A DNA stretch of 64,000 nucleotides from Varroa destructor (taxonomy: Eukaryota > Arthropoda > Arachnida > Mesostigmata > Varroidae). The stretch spans positions 47,985,489 through 48,049,488 of the forward strand of contig NW_019211455.1 of NCBI RefSeq assembly GCF_002443255.2, given 5' to 3'. This document shows positions 52,719 to 64,000 of the stretch, piece after piece. The position numbers and the translations under genes are program-made. Below the pieces are notes generated by a model that worked only from the letters and a program-made list of their open reading frames with translations, was not told the origin of the DNA and did not search any database. Numbering within the stretch: the stretch's first letter is position 1; the number at the start of each line of letters is the position of its first letter.

Positions 52719-52931
52719 ATGGCGAACAGTTTCATCGAGATTCGTGTTACACTTGGGGGTACCGCAACCTTCTTAGGTGTGTCGGAATTTTGGCTCAGGA
52801 CATTTCGTAGGAGAAATTTGAATCGCAAAAATCTAGGAAGGCCTTTCTTGCCTGAAAACAGCGTTAGATCTGTAGTTGAAGGAGATCCCTTGGTTAGGGC
52901 TGCTGTTACAGCTCGAAAATATGGTGTACCG
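52719..52931 (+). CDS. Possible first coding exon: strong start context and donor; unrecognised
   Basis: The ATG lies in GCCATGG, close to an ideal animal start context, and opens 71 codons (MANSFIEIRVTLGGT...). The frame ends at TAA, but that stop is inside ACC/GTAAGG, a good splice donor at 52932, so the frame could continue in a later exon. The peptide has mixed charge (FRRRNLNRKNLGR) and no signal peptide or domain I know. No downstream partner exon was identified before SEL1L at 55.9 kb. Length is within chance; the combination of start context and donor is the only argument. Confidence 0.25.
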
Positions 52932-55789
52932 TAAGGTCATCGTACTCAATGAGAAGAGCTTACAAATTTAGAAAGCCGTTAGGTAACGAATCAGCACAAA
53001 ATGCTTTTTTTTTTTTTTGTTTCAGAGTACAGCCCCTACAATTTCTTTATCGGATTGTAATAGGTGACGGGAAATCGACGTAATACAATAGTAGAAAAAC
53101 GCAACGCTAATAGCAATGACAGGCGGGTCTGCTCTGATACCTTCAATGCCAATCTACTGCATAAAATTTTGAAACCATTTTAAAAGCGAAGTCGTTCACA
53201 CGGGACCAAATCGAAATGTTATTTTAATTTTTAGGTCTCATATTAAGTCCCCATGTTGGGACATATTGTAGTCTAAGTTCCAACTCGAACATCAACTCGC
53301 GTTTCATGTTAGGGACCAGCGGTCTGATGGAACGCCTAACGCGATACCGGACGTAGAACCCTTGAGACATACAGGCTCAGAATGAGGGTTTAGTAACGCG
53401 CGACTGATTATTTGCCTTTCCTATAAACTTCTATTTTTGTTAGCTTGGGTTCCGTCATGTGCGACGTGCGCATGCGTCGAAGCGCTCCCAGGAACTTTCG
53501 GCGACACTTATTTTCTGTCTGTTTTAACTATTCAGTAGGTTAAATTCGATGTCGGGTGCGTCGGTTTTAGGTTATGGAAGTTCTATTGCTGCCAACTGTA
53601 ACCAGAAATTCTCTTGTGTCTGTTCGTATAAAATGACATCTTTAGTCTTTCTTTATGAGGGCTTCTATACTTCTTGTCGGACATATTTCATCTTCATATC
53701 ACAGAACTCGTGTCCATTGTTTATCCTTGTGCTGTATCGTATACCGAACCACGAAGTGGAGAGAGTAAAATGCCCGAATATAGGATACGACATTTGCTCC
53801 CAGCAGCTCACGCACGCAGAATGTGAATTAACTTACTGACGGGCTGTGAACTGAAGGAACTTGATTTCGTTGATACCGGAGTAACCGATGTAATCTGCTC
53901 TGACCGACCGCGTTAAATAAACTAACGTATATAGGTACGATCGATATAGCTGAGGAGTACCAGTTCTGGCTTCGACGATTTCCTCCCTTTGGTGATAAAT
54001 TTTCCTTATTTACGTTGCTTTTAGAAGTAAGATCGGTTAGTTCGTCAAAAATGGTGCTTTCCCGTCTGAGGCACATAGTGGGAGATTATGAAATAAGAAG
54101 CCAGCGTCCAAAAAGCAGACCGCACTCTTGGTCTGTAATGAAACAAGGTCCTGCGGCAGATGGGGTCTGTTTCCGCCAGTCTCTATTTCCACTTTTTCGA
54201 ACTCTGTTCTTCATGATTTTTCTCTAGAACATATACACGGTTCCTTGAACAAAAACAAGACAGGAATGCACAAGCGTGTCAACAAAATTTGCTACACTTA
54301 GACACCTAGAGAAATGCCGCGCCTATCGTGTTCTGTTACTTCTGCCATAAAAATAGCCCTAGAGCGTAATAATTTCTCTGTTCCGCTTTCGTTATCCTAA
54401 TTGAATTGTTTCTATTATGTATACGCAAAGCATTCAACATGCCTGCCTGAAGTGGTCGACCAGATGTGTTGGGGGTCAATGAATTTGTTGTAGGGGTAAC
54501 CTACTGAGAAGAATTTAGGAACGTGAAAATTCAATCTAGGAGGAGTTAAAAAAAAATATCAAAAATCATCAATTGTCGCTAATGTTTACACAAGCTAGCG
54601 GAGACTTTCGTCACAAAATAAATGTTCAATATATATAAGATCATATATGGCGAAGATTTCATGAAAGGTTTCGTATGAAAAGGAACAAGCACAGGCAGGA
54701 CTACATACGGCTATCGAGCATAAACATACATGCGTAGAAGAACAGAACCACTCTTTTCTATTAGGGAATTGCGCTCGTTGAGTTCAAGCGTGACACACTT
54801 GTGAAGAACATAGAAGTCTTGCAATATAAATAATGTAGATAGGTCGGGCAGGCCAGGCAGAACTATTAGCGTTTACATTGAAACGACGTCGTGAATAAAC
54901 ATATCGTACGTAACTATGGGAGAGTAGATACTCGCAGAAACCTTTTCCCATTGAAACGCATTGTATACACGACTTCCTTTATGCACACCAGTTATGTAGT
55001 ATGTAATGATGATAATTATATGCTCTGCCCTAAATCTATTGGTTAGTAAATTTGCTTTGCTCAATTCACGCATTTGTTCCTCGAAACGACGAGTGAGGTT
55101 TCGTGGCCCGACCAAATGCAAGACGACGTTTCAGCTTCGTGGAGTTCTCACAGCAAAACAAACTGCATATAATTTATTCGGCCGACCCTCCAGATATCGT
55201 GTGGAATAGGCGTACGGCCAGCGGCTCACGGGCTTCGAACGAAGACAAAGCAGACGAAGACCTCAAGTTTTTAATATCATCGCCTATGATCACCCTCCCA
55301 CAGGGCTTAGCTAAATGCTAATGGTATATAGCTTCGAGATGCTGCTTGAACCAGCGAACGGATGCCATCGTTGTATTTTGCATCAGGCGCATAATACGTT
55401 ATGATCCGTTTAGCTAGTTCAACAAAAAATTTCTTCGCCAGGTACTGGCTACACGGCAGGATCTGCCGTTTTACAGTGATGGCCACCTAGCTGTTGTTAG
55501 AATATAAGCAGCGTCCTGTGGCGTACCAATGTCTGAAAACAATATCCGTCATATATTTATAAAATGGAAAACATCCACGATCAGTTAAGTGTAAGCGAAG
55601 GTTTTAACATAACAACAATTTGTTGTATTATATTGAAGAGCAGTTTTACGCGATACGATTTGACCTCTGATAACACAAAACAACGATGCCATAATGTAAT
55701 GTATATGAAGTACCTTGGTAATGTTATCTGGCTGATCACTGGTAGGGGACGCTTTCAAGCAGGATAATTCATACCAAACATTAACCAGT

Positions 55790-55802
55790 TTTCCTTTTAC
55801 AG
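55790..55802 (+). promoter_or_regulatory. Probable splice acceptor opening the first SEL1L coding exon (5'UTR intron)
   Basis: A pyrimidine tract and AG (TTTTCCTTTTACAG) lie about 145 bases upstream of the SEL1L start codon. This is the best acceptor nearby and implies an upstream non-coding exon, which I could not locate. The reading frame is open between the acceptor and the chosen ATG, so a coding extension cannot be excluded. Confidence 0.4.
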
Positions 55803-55947
55803 CAGTATATGTGTGCGAGGTTTCGGGTTGGGTGACATAAAGGTGGGGTCGACTCAACGAAAGCCAGCAAAATCGATCAGCGGTTGCAGTACAGACAAAA
55901 GTGGAAAAAGACAGGAGGTAAAGGTGCGCCTCTCCTCAGAGTATGTG

Positions 55948-58688
55948 ATGATGGCGAAGCTAATAAACATTCACGAGCACGTTACATGTCTTCTACTATC
56001 AGTAATGTTTGCAACGTTGGGTGCAGCAGTTACAAGACAACCGCAGTTGGTTGAACCAAAAAAGCAGATCTTGGACAAACCGAAGAATTCATACGAAGAG
56101 CCCACTTCAGTAAGAGAAGATCTGACGCCAAAGGTCTTGCTGAAGACGACTTTTAAGTTCGCATTAGAACAACTGTTCCTGCGTCCGGAAAGCTTCAATG
56201 TGCTACATCCGCTTCGAAAGCTTGCTTACGACGGAGATCCTGGCGGCCATTTATATATAGGGTTCATGCATTCATTTGGATTAGGCGGGTTAGAACGGTC
56301 GCAAGCCAAAGCATTAATGCATTATACTTTCGCTGCAATCGGCGGATGTGAGCAAGCCCAGATGATCCTTGCCTATCGGTATCACTTCGGACGAAGTGTC
56401 TCAAAAAATTGCGAAGTAGCACTCGACCTCTATAGGCGTGTAGCAAAAATTGTAGAAGACGATCGGACACAAAACTCGCGGTCGGCGTTTCCCCTGGAAA
56501 AAATTCGTCTTAGTGACGAATCGGATGATCCATCGGGTCCGACGACGAATCAGCTGGATCGCGATCTTCTACAATATTACCAGTTCCTGGCGGATAAAGG
56601 CGATGTAAAGGCACAAGTCGGGCTTGGTCAATTGCTATTTCAGGGTGGCCGAAATGTCCCACGTGACCATGTGCGCGCATTCCGCTATCTGTCGCGGGCG
56701 ACGACAGCTGGCGACAGCAACGCCATGGCTCTACTGGGCAAGATGTATTTAGAGGGGAGTGATGCCGTGGCCCAATCAAATGCGACCGCCTTGAAGTATT
56801 TTTCCATGTCGGCCGAAAAGGGGAACCCATACGGACAGACAGGCTTAGCTAAAATGTATCGATTGGGCAGTGGCGTTCCGGTGGACTATTCCCAAGCTCT
56901 GAAATTGTTAAAATTAGCAGCTGAACAAGGCTTCCTTGAGGCGCATGTTGAGTTAGGTCATATGTTCTATTTCGGGATCGGTGTTGAGAAAAGTTATCCA
57001 GTAGCATTCAAGTACTTCCAGCAAGCTTTGATGCAGGGACACACAAGTGCGTTCTACTATCTCGGCCTAATGAACGGCCAGGGTACTGGGGTCGTACGGA
57101 ACTGCCATAACGCTGTGGACCTTTTGAAGGTAATTAGGTTTCTCACTATCCGTAATCCGGGGGCAAAGCCGCTTATGTTTTCTATTATTGTTCTTGCGAC
57201 CCCCTATTTTTCTAGACTTGTATGGGCTGGATATCTTTGTTTCGCCTTGGATTTGTTCCGTCTAAATGACGTTGCCCTCAAATCGCGACCCTCGCTCGCG
57301 TTATCAATTATATTAGATTGCTTCGCTTGTTAGACGATTTGTGCTAGTAGTGTTGCTATTTACGCGTCCTTTCAGCTAAAGCCCTGCAGGATTATAGTTA
57401 ACACGCATTCATAACAAACAATTGTAAGCGCTTTGCTGATATATGGTATATTCAACTGAGGACTAACTTGTGAAGCGATCTGGATTTATTATCGTATATT
57501 TGTCAGACTATTCCTAATGAATAATAAAAAATCAAGTAATAAACTTGTAGAATACTAGAAAAGAATACTTAGAAGGTACTATAAATGAATCTCTGTAGCT
57601 TATAGTAAAAGCGGCAGGCTGTGTACGATTCTATTTCAATGCAGGAAGTTGCTGAACGAGGTCCGTGGATGTCTTTCATGCAAGAGGCATACAAAGCATA
57701 TTCTGAAGGCCGCATGAATGAAGCCCTCATCAGATATATGTTCGTCGCCGAGCTTGGTTCAGAAGTGGCGCAAAGCAACGCGGCCCATGTGCTGACAAAC
57801 ACCAATCCTGTTCTTTACAGCGCCAATGCATCACTGGCGCTAGCCATTCGTTTCTGGCAGATGGCCGCCGATCAGGGCTCGCCAGCTGCCCGTCTAAAGT
57901 TGGGCGACGCCTACTTCTACGGCTACGGGGTGCCAGCAGACTACAATGAAGCGCTACAATATTATCGACTTGCAGGCGAAGATAATTTTCGACCCTCTGC
58001 ACAGGCACTATTTAATTTGGGGCTGATGCACGAACATGGCCAAGGGGTACCGGCAGACAATCATCTTGCTAGACGATATTATCATTTGGCTGCGACTGCT
58101 TCAGAAGATGCACAGGTTATTTGCGCACTTAGTCTTCATAGATCCAACGCACCCTATTGAGCATAATTGTTTAGGTAACGAAAGGGCTTAAAAACAGGAA
58201 TTCGCCTACTCGCTAGGGATTTGTGTTTGCTAGATTTGAAGTAGGCTGTGAACAGAAATTATTGAAATGTGTTGACTCAAAGTAGATTCACGTGCTGTTA
58301 TTTCCGAGCTCATGCAACAGATTCGCATGAACAGATGATCTGCGATGTTTACTAGTTAGCCATAAGATCTTCGAACATATGTGTGCAAGTACGGTTAATA
58401 GATTTACTTAATCTGAGCCTCGTTGTAACATGCCGATTTTGGGACGGGCAAGAAAAAAGAGAGAAAAAAAAAACCTTTAATGAAGCATGATCTTAATTTT
58501 TATAGGTTCCAGCACAGCTCGCGCTGTTCAAGATGGCCCTCGCGGAAATGATAAAACGAATGCGCAGTTTGCAATGGATCGAGACGACCATGAGTGGTCT
58601 TTTAGGAGACAACTGGGATCTTTACATGATGGCCATATTCATGGTGTTTCTGGTGATTTTAAGGTACATGCGTAGCTATCTATTTTGA
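55948..58688 (+). CDS. SEL1L: SEL1L/HRD3 homologue, adaptor of the HRD1 ER-associated degradation ubiquitin ligase; three exons
   Basis: SEL1L/Hrd3 sits in the ER membrane, stabilises the HRD1 ubiquitin ligase and recruits misfolded glycoproteins for degradation. Exons 55948-57129, 57645-58115 and 58506-58688 join in phase 0 to 611 residues. Residues about 4-30 form a signal peptide (HVTCLLLSVMFATLGAAV). Tandem Sel1-like repeats follow, with family motifs such as AYRYHFGRSV, LLQYYQFLADKGDVKAQVGL, MALLGKMYLEGSD and AQSNA. The last exon carries LGDNWDLY just before a membrane segment at about residues 591-603, as in human SEL1L. Potential N-glycosylation sites NAT and NAS lie where human SEL1L also has sequons. 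The start was set at 55948 because the signal peptide follows directly; a strong acceptor (TTCCTTTTACAG) ending at 55802 suggests a 5'UTR intron. Odd: no fibronectin type II domain, a cytosolic tail of only about eight residues, and a weak exon 2 donor (GTTATT). A further intron at AAG/GTACAT (58663) could hide a longer tail. Confidence 0.93.
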
Positions 58689-59032
58689 CATAGAAACTTT
58701 TAGGAAGGTCGGACACTATGTCAGATGGGCGAAAAAGAAAGTAACTACAAGTAACTACGCTGATCTCAAGCAAAGGAATCGTCTGATCTTCATGCTGCCG
58801 TAATTCCTCTTAGTTCCCATCATAACACGTAAGGATAATGAGCGTCGTCGAAACTTGATTTTTAGACTTAAAACGCGCGCTACTGTTGCGCAAAGCTAAT
58901 TGACTTTAATAATCTATAATCTTTTAAATTAGACAGGAATATCGTAGTACGATGGTGGCGTCAGCGAATCAGTATTCGCAATGTTGTTGGTGTGTGATCA
59001 CGATTACAGAAAAGGCTGTATTTTGTTGGTTT

Positions 59033-59038
59033 AATAAA
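59033..59038 (+). terminator. Candidate polyadenylation signal of SEL1L
   Basis: AATAAA about 345 bases after the SEL1L stop codon, on the same strand. A plausible 3' end for the transcript; unproven. Confidence 0.4.
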
Positions 59039-59599
59039 AGCACGCTGATTAGACCTAACTGTCGAACAAAAAAAATACGTTCGGTAAAACAGCTGCGCCA
59101 TTTGGTGCTGTGCTAATAACACCGTGCTTCGTAGTTCCTAGCGGTGGCTAGCTCTGATGGGGCTCACTAATAGTTAGGGTTATTGAGGGGCGGCAAAGCT
59201 TGCCTCACGTTACGAATGAAAAAAAGTTTGTTTGCCTCCGTTTGTACTGATTAGGGTGTAGTAAACCCAGCGCGTGCTTGAAGCTATAACAAGCGATATC
59301 TGCTGTACTGCAGCTATTATGATGGGTCTGCTTCGTTTCACGAAATTCCGTCTCTGTTTTGAATTGAGTTAGCCATTGTATTTAACTTGTGTTCCAGAAT
59401 AATTTAATACGAGTATCTATAAAGATCGGTTCTTATAATACGGTATGTCCTTGATTTTTATTTTTAAGTACGACCTCCACACATGTATCTGGTTTTTACA
59501 CAGCGCTAGAAATGCTTAACGCAGATTTAGTTTCAGCTTAACCTACGAAATCGAATCCTATACTATTGTAAAGCATTTCTAATGGGAATGCTGCCTCGT

Positions 59600-59803
59600 C
59601 TACGTTGATCGTATTCTATGCGTAGCCTTGATCCATCTTCTATGTAAAACGGCACGAACTAAGTGCAAACAGACGGATTCTGTATGTTTAACTTGGTGAG
59701 CGAAGGCTTTGGTTGTTGCGTCCGTCTCACTGAAAACAATTTTTTGGTTTTTCTTGCCTTGTCCAAAGACGGCTTTAATAAGCTCGTGTCGCCTGTACGT
59801 CAT
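59600..59803 (-). CDS. Fragment resembling the start of the helicase C domain of a DDX21-type RNA helicase; exon or remnant
   Basis: The minus-strand frame runs about 67 residues from an internal ATG. It contains YRRHELIKAVFGQ, then KIVFSETDATTKAFA, and 18 residues after the ET a Leu-His pair (SVCLH). In DDX21/Gu helicases the matching region reads as an alpha helix, motif IV of the form IIFCETKKEAQEL, and a Leu-His pair at nearly the same distance, before Gly-Asp. Here Gly-Asp is missing, and I find no motif V or VI (ATNVAARGLD, HRSGRTGR types) in any frame nearby. It is thus either one exon of a gene whose other exons I cannot see, a decayed copy, or a chance match. A possible acceptor (GGAACAG) lies near 59825. 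The match rests on recalled family motifs. Confidence 0.3.
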   Translation of the reverse strand: MTYRRHELIKAVFGQGKKNQKIVFSETDATTKAFAHQVKHTESVCLHLVRAVLHRRWIKATHRIRST

Positions 59804-61134
59804 TGCCTCGTCAATTCCCCGATCTGTTCCTGGTCACTGTTTCGTGAATAGAGATAGAAGCAGACGTGCATTATTTTTTCTTCGTCTCGTTTCCCTTCGA
59901 TTCTTGGTGCTTTTCGCCTATATGGAGCAACCTCCTGCATTGGTCATTGGACGACAAGCGGGTTTATCTTCGGTGCATCGCTTTTACTGGCGCTGTCCTC
60001 CATACTTGGCAGTTTGCCCTATCGGCCCTATTCCGCCCCGTTGCCTGACATATTATTCAGCTTTTTCAAAGCGAAAAACGTAGGTCGGCTTTTCTACTGA
60101 ATGAATAGTAGGATCATTGATAATTTTAGGCGAAGCCAGTTTTTGGCAGGTCGAGGCACCTAACCGAATTACGTATATATAGCACCTGGTAATTAAGTGC
60201 GTGCGAAGTCAACGCCAACCCCCATTGTTAGCCCGTAGTTAGTGGGTGTCGTGTGCATAGACTGTTTATGCAGTATTCTAGGCGGAATTCTTAGGCACGT
60301 TTAGATATAAAAATAACCTAAATCTCAATGAACGGATTTCTCCTGTCTGTATAGTAGCGTAGAATAGATATCAGTATCTACTACACTAAATATATGAAAG
60401 GATGTAGCAAAAAGTAGGTCCCATAATTGTAGATGCGTACGGTCTTTGTCGTTTCATTTTGCATTTAGTATGTACTTCCTAAACCTAACGTATTTCGTTT
60501 TTACGTTTAGATTAAGACGTCGCTGCAGCTCGTAGATAGTTTATGAAGATGGGGCAGTTACCTTTGTTCGTTAGATGCATATTGTGATGATATCTTTTGT
60601 GTTGGATCTATTCCTTAGTAGCTGTAGTTTCTATTTATATGTTGAGAGTATATTTTAGTTCTGTCATTTAGCTAGTGAAATCTGACAACGACTCTAATCT
60701 AGATAAGAGCTAATCATTATCAGTCTTTAGCTCTGTTAACGAGAGCAGCTTTAGATTGGACAGGGTGTACAGAATGAACTGGGACAAAAATCATTTACAA
60801 GCGTCTAAATGAGAAGAGCTTAGACATTTCGCAGTAAATTTTTCTGCTTAAATTCGCGAATAAGTTTTTATGTCAACTGTACGCAAACCTATTTTCTTTA
60901 ATATATAGCTTCCGTAGACAAATCTGTTTTCCAAGCAAAATTTTGGGTTACAATTAGGCCCAAAAATGTAACGTCTCAAAGAAGAAAAAAAAGAAAATTG
61001 AAAAGACTAACCATTAACTACAACCAGTTTACCTGTGTAGCTAATTAAGAGTCGATACCCCCTAAGTAGAAGCTAATATCTGCATCAAAATTGCAAAATC
61101 ATCATACGTGTCAGTTATATGTAAAAAAAATAAA

Positions 61135-61140
<6 letters not shown>

Positions 61141-61166
<26 letters not shown>
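61141..61166. repeat. (AT)n microsatellite
   Basis: 26 bases of AT dinucleotides. Confidence 0.9.
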
Positions 61167-61911
61167 TCCCTATTTCAGATCTTTCGTGTTGCCTTAAAAG
61201 TTCTGCTTCAGAAAGTGTATGAAAATTGAGACAATGCTGGACTGTCGATCACAGCGAGTAAATATGCGTATAATCAATCTAGGATTCGTGCGGTGCGTGA
61301 GACAAAAAATGGCTGATTTTCACGCATATTCCCAACGCAAACGTTTTGCCTTCTCGATAGTGAAGCTGTCGCTTTCTATAGTGGGGCTGGCTTTGTTGTC
61401 CTACTGAAACCAGTAGATGCCTAGCTCGCAATAAACTGCCAAAATTTGTCCTAAGTTGCGCCAAACACTTCAAAGCTAGGTATTTTACGTTAGGCTAGGT
61501 CGTTAGTGGTTTGTTTACTTGACTGATGCATTCACTGAGGTTCCAATAACATTGTGGAACGTTCTTAATTACAACGTATCAGAATTTTATTGTGCATACA
61601 TATGTAGAACTTTTAGTAAATGAAAAATTTATTCGTGCTACTCCGTATTACGCTAAAAACATTCTAGGCTACTTTGTCAGACGTGTCCCAGATCCCAGTT
61701 CCAAGTCGCTTGAACAACGACTAGTTGTTCCATTGATTAGTTTAAATAAAGAAAGCAATTACGTTTTCTATAGACACCAAGTGTAATGGTGTGAGAATTC
61801 GACAAGGTCTCCTCTATGGTGGTTGAATTTAATAACATTTGGATGAACAACAGCAGACATGATATTTGATTAACGTATTTCCATCAAGTAGTGCGCGCAA
61901 ACTATGGTTAG

Positions 61912-61956
61912 AAGTTCAGGCTAAATAGCTTCCAGAAAAAGTTCAGGATAAATAGC
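61912..61956. repeat. Tandem direct duplication, period 27
   Basis: AAGTTCAGGCTAAATAGC at 61912-61929 recurs at 61939-61956 with one change. Confidence 0.85.
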
Positions 61957-63133
61957 ATAGAGTATAAGCAGGGGTCGGAAATTGTGGCAGGTCTATATGC
62001 ACGTGTTCAAACAATGTAGGTATCACAACGAAGCTTCTGTTCAGGCTATATTCAAGCAAGGACATAGACATTATATTAACATTGTATTAAATGTATCAGC
62101 ATTACGTGAACTAAAGTGACAGCCGGCTGAGCCTATAGAGAACGACGAAAAACTCCTCAAGCCGACGAAATATGCTTATTTAGGCCTCACGTCCTTTTCT
62201 AATTTAGAGGATCGTATAATACGTTGTTTGAATCATGTACAAATGGCTGTAGTCAACGAGATTTCCAGAACTGCAAGTTCGATTTACCTAGGTTTGTCAT
62301 ATCTTAGAAGAAGAACGCTAGCCATCTCCTCCTATGAAGCATTTTTTTCCCTTAAGGTTTTGAAATCGTCTTGCAGGAGAACGAAATTTCAACTATGGAC
62401 GGCCTTGAGGAATTTCGTTGCTGTTTCTTGTCCTATTGAGCGAAAGTCGAAGACGCCTGAAGAGGTACCTCTATACAGCCGATGTCCTGGTTATTAACCG
62501 AAGCAGTCGATTCAAGAAAGATTTAAGACAAATATGGTCCACTTCCGCAAAGCTCAGCTAAACTGTAGCTTCGATAAGAACTTGTGGCGATAACGCTTAC
62601 CCACGGCTGGCGCATGGCAATCTAGGACATCCATAACGCTTATTTACTCCATTATGAATTATTATTTGACATTTTTGGTTTGGGTGATGCCTAACTTGGC
62701 CGATCACAGTCAACTTTTACTATTCGTACAAAAGTGAATTATATCAGACTTGTGTCTCTTGTCTGTTTCTATGTTGCGAGGTTACGAGCTATTATAACAC
62801 AGACACTCGTGAAATTTTTCAGAGGACTACTCCGGAGAAGTAATGAGAAATTCATGTGTGTTTTGAGTCCCTTTGCCTAATCATAGTTTATGCTATGTAC
62901 ACAAATAATCACCAAACCATAAATACCGAAACAAGTCAACCAGGCATATCTATACGAACGCATGTTAAATTTTTTCTAGGGTATTTTTTCGGTAATAGAC
63001 TCTATTGACGAAATAGGTAGTACGATACTTTTTTAAACGTTATCGGCTAGAGACTAGGCCTATCGTCCCCGACCATTTTCAGGTGGGACTAAGTAACGGA
63101 CATGTATAGGCCTTTGCGAGGTTATCGAAATGC

Positions 63134-63173
63134 GGTAGTTGATACTTAGACTTGATAGGTAGTTGATACCTAG
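63134..63173. repeat. Tandem direct duplication, period 24
   Basis: GGTAGTTGATACTTAG at 63134-63149 recurs at 63158-63173 with one change. Confidence 0.85.
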
Positions 63174-64000
63174 TCGCCAACGCGATAAAGAGGCGAACGG
63201 CTCACAGCCACGTCGCGTGTCTTCTAGGATGGGAAAGATTTTACCTCAATTACTATAGACAAAAGCAAACGTTTGAAAACATCGCCCAGTTACTGGTTAC
63301 GAATAAATCTGCTTTACTCCGTATGCTTGAAATCACGGTACTGATCGTTGAGGTAAATAAACAACGAGGTGGATGAAAGGTTCTAAAGTTTTGGGACAGT
63401 CAATGATAAAATGAAGTTATGTCAGAGCTTGTTTCATGGTGATCGAATCTAGCTCCACCGATGTTATTTTTAACTCGCCAGTCGATTCCTATTCCCTCCT
63501 TTATACTTTGAGAGTGAAAACACTATAGTAAATGTCTCTCTGTTGGAGACAATGAACTTAGCATGTGTCTTCATACCTTTCAAGATTCACCTACGTAGGA
63601 TTAGCGCTGTCATGCAACTTCACGTCGAAAGGTTGACTCTTTTCTACCGAAGGCAGAGGCAGCTAGAGGACAACTGAGGTGCGTTGTTTATATAGCTCTA
63701 TATAACTCGCTCGAGATAAGTGTTTCGGAAAATACTTTTTTTTTTGCTTTTACATAATTTGCAGTAGACACACTTTAACTAGACTTAAATCCACCTTATA
63801 ATTCAGATTACCGTCAATCTATGTTACTTATAGACTGATTGTTAGCTAGTATTATCAAATGGAACGTATTCTTGTTTTCCAAGTGCAGTCGTCCAAGATA
63901 GTCAGTCAGGTCCTGATCGGCTACACTGAACCAGGCCGATTTGGTAAAATGTGTATCGTTACAAGATCCCAACGTTCAGCGAAAAGTAAGTGGAGCAACG

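Larger units (their letters stand above)
44330..55947. other. 11.6-kb stretch without a supported gene
   Basis: Apart from the possible first exon at 52719 and a coding-like patch at about 55000-55320, open on both strands, nothing stands out. The longest frame (45610-45984, minus, 124 codons, hydrophobic centre) is of a length expected a few times by chance. Two bulged hairpins lie at 44694-44770, a (GAT)n run near 49046-49060 and a CAG/TAG-type trinucleotide run at 51838-51870. Confidence 0.6.
58689..64000. other. SEL1L 3' flank and non-coding sequence
   Basis: This holds the SEL1L polyadenylation signal, the helicase-like fragment at 59.6-59.8 kb, an (AT)n array at 61141-61166 and two small direct duplications near 61.93 and 63.15 kb. 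No other coding signal was seen. Confidence 0.6.

Overview
The window reads as nuclear DNA of an animal, most likely an arthropod. It is AT-rich, almost all non-coding, full of short (TA)n and other simple repeats, and its two recognisable genes are intron-split with GT-AG junctions. One of them (SEL1L) is a metazoan ERAD gene. A mite or tick relative would fit, but nothing in the sequence proves the taxon. A run of 100 N at 8174-8273 marks a scaffold gap.

Layout. 1-9491 holds no gene I can support; an open frame with a membrane segment lies at 8685-8906 on the minus strand. 9492-15533 (minus) is a nine-exon gene for a divergent paralogue of the PP2A 65-kDa scaffold (A) subunit, a HEAT-repeat protein of about 551 residues. 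15534-43786 is a 28-kb near-desert with simple repeats, small tandem duplications, perfect hairpins and a few weak exon-like frames. 43787-44329 (plus) is a 180-residue open frame, Ser/Arg/Pro-rich and locally GC-rich, that I do not recognise. 44330-55947 is again without a supported gene, with one possible first exon at 52719-52931. 55948-58688 (plus) is a three-exon SEL1L/HRD3 homologue, the luminal adaptor of the HRD1 ubiquitin ligase. 58689-64000 has a polyadenylation signal for that gene and, on the minus strand near 59.6-59.8 kb, a frame resembling part of a DDX21-type RNA helicase.

The two clear genes show no functional link (phosphatase scaffold; ER-associated degradation) and lie 40 kb apart on opposite strands. 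I found no new multi-gene system. The best leads are: (1) the PP2A-A paralogue keeps the motif known to contact the catalytic subunit, has lost the arginines known to contact B subunits, and seems one HEAT repeat short; (2) an apparent excess of perfect short-loop hairpins, several in clusters. By hand I expect about three chance frames of 124 codons or more at this base composition, so most 60-120-codon frames were treated as noise.
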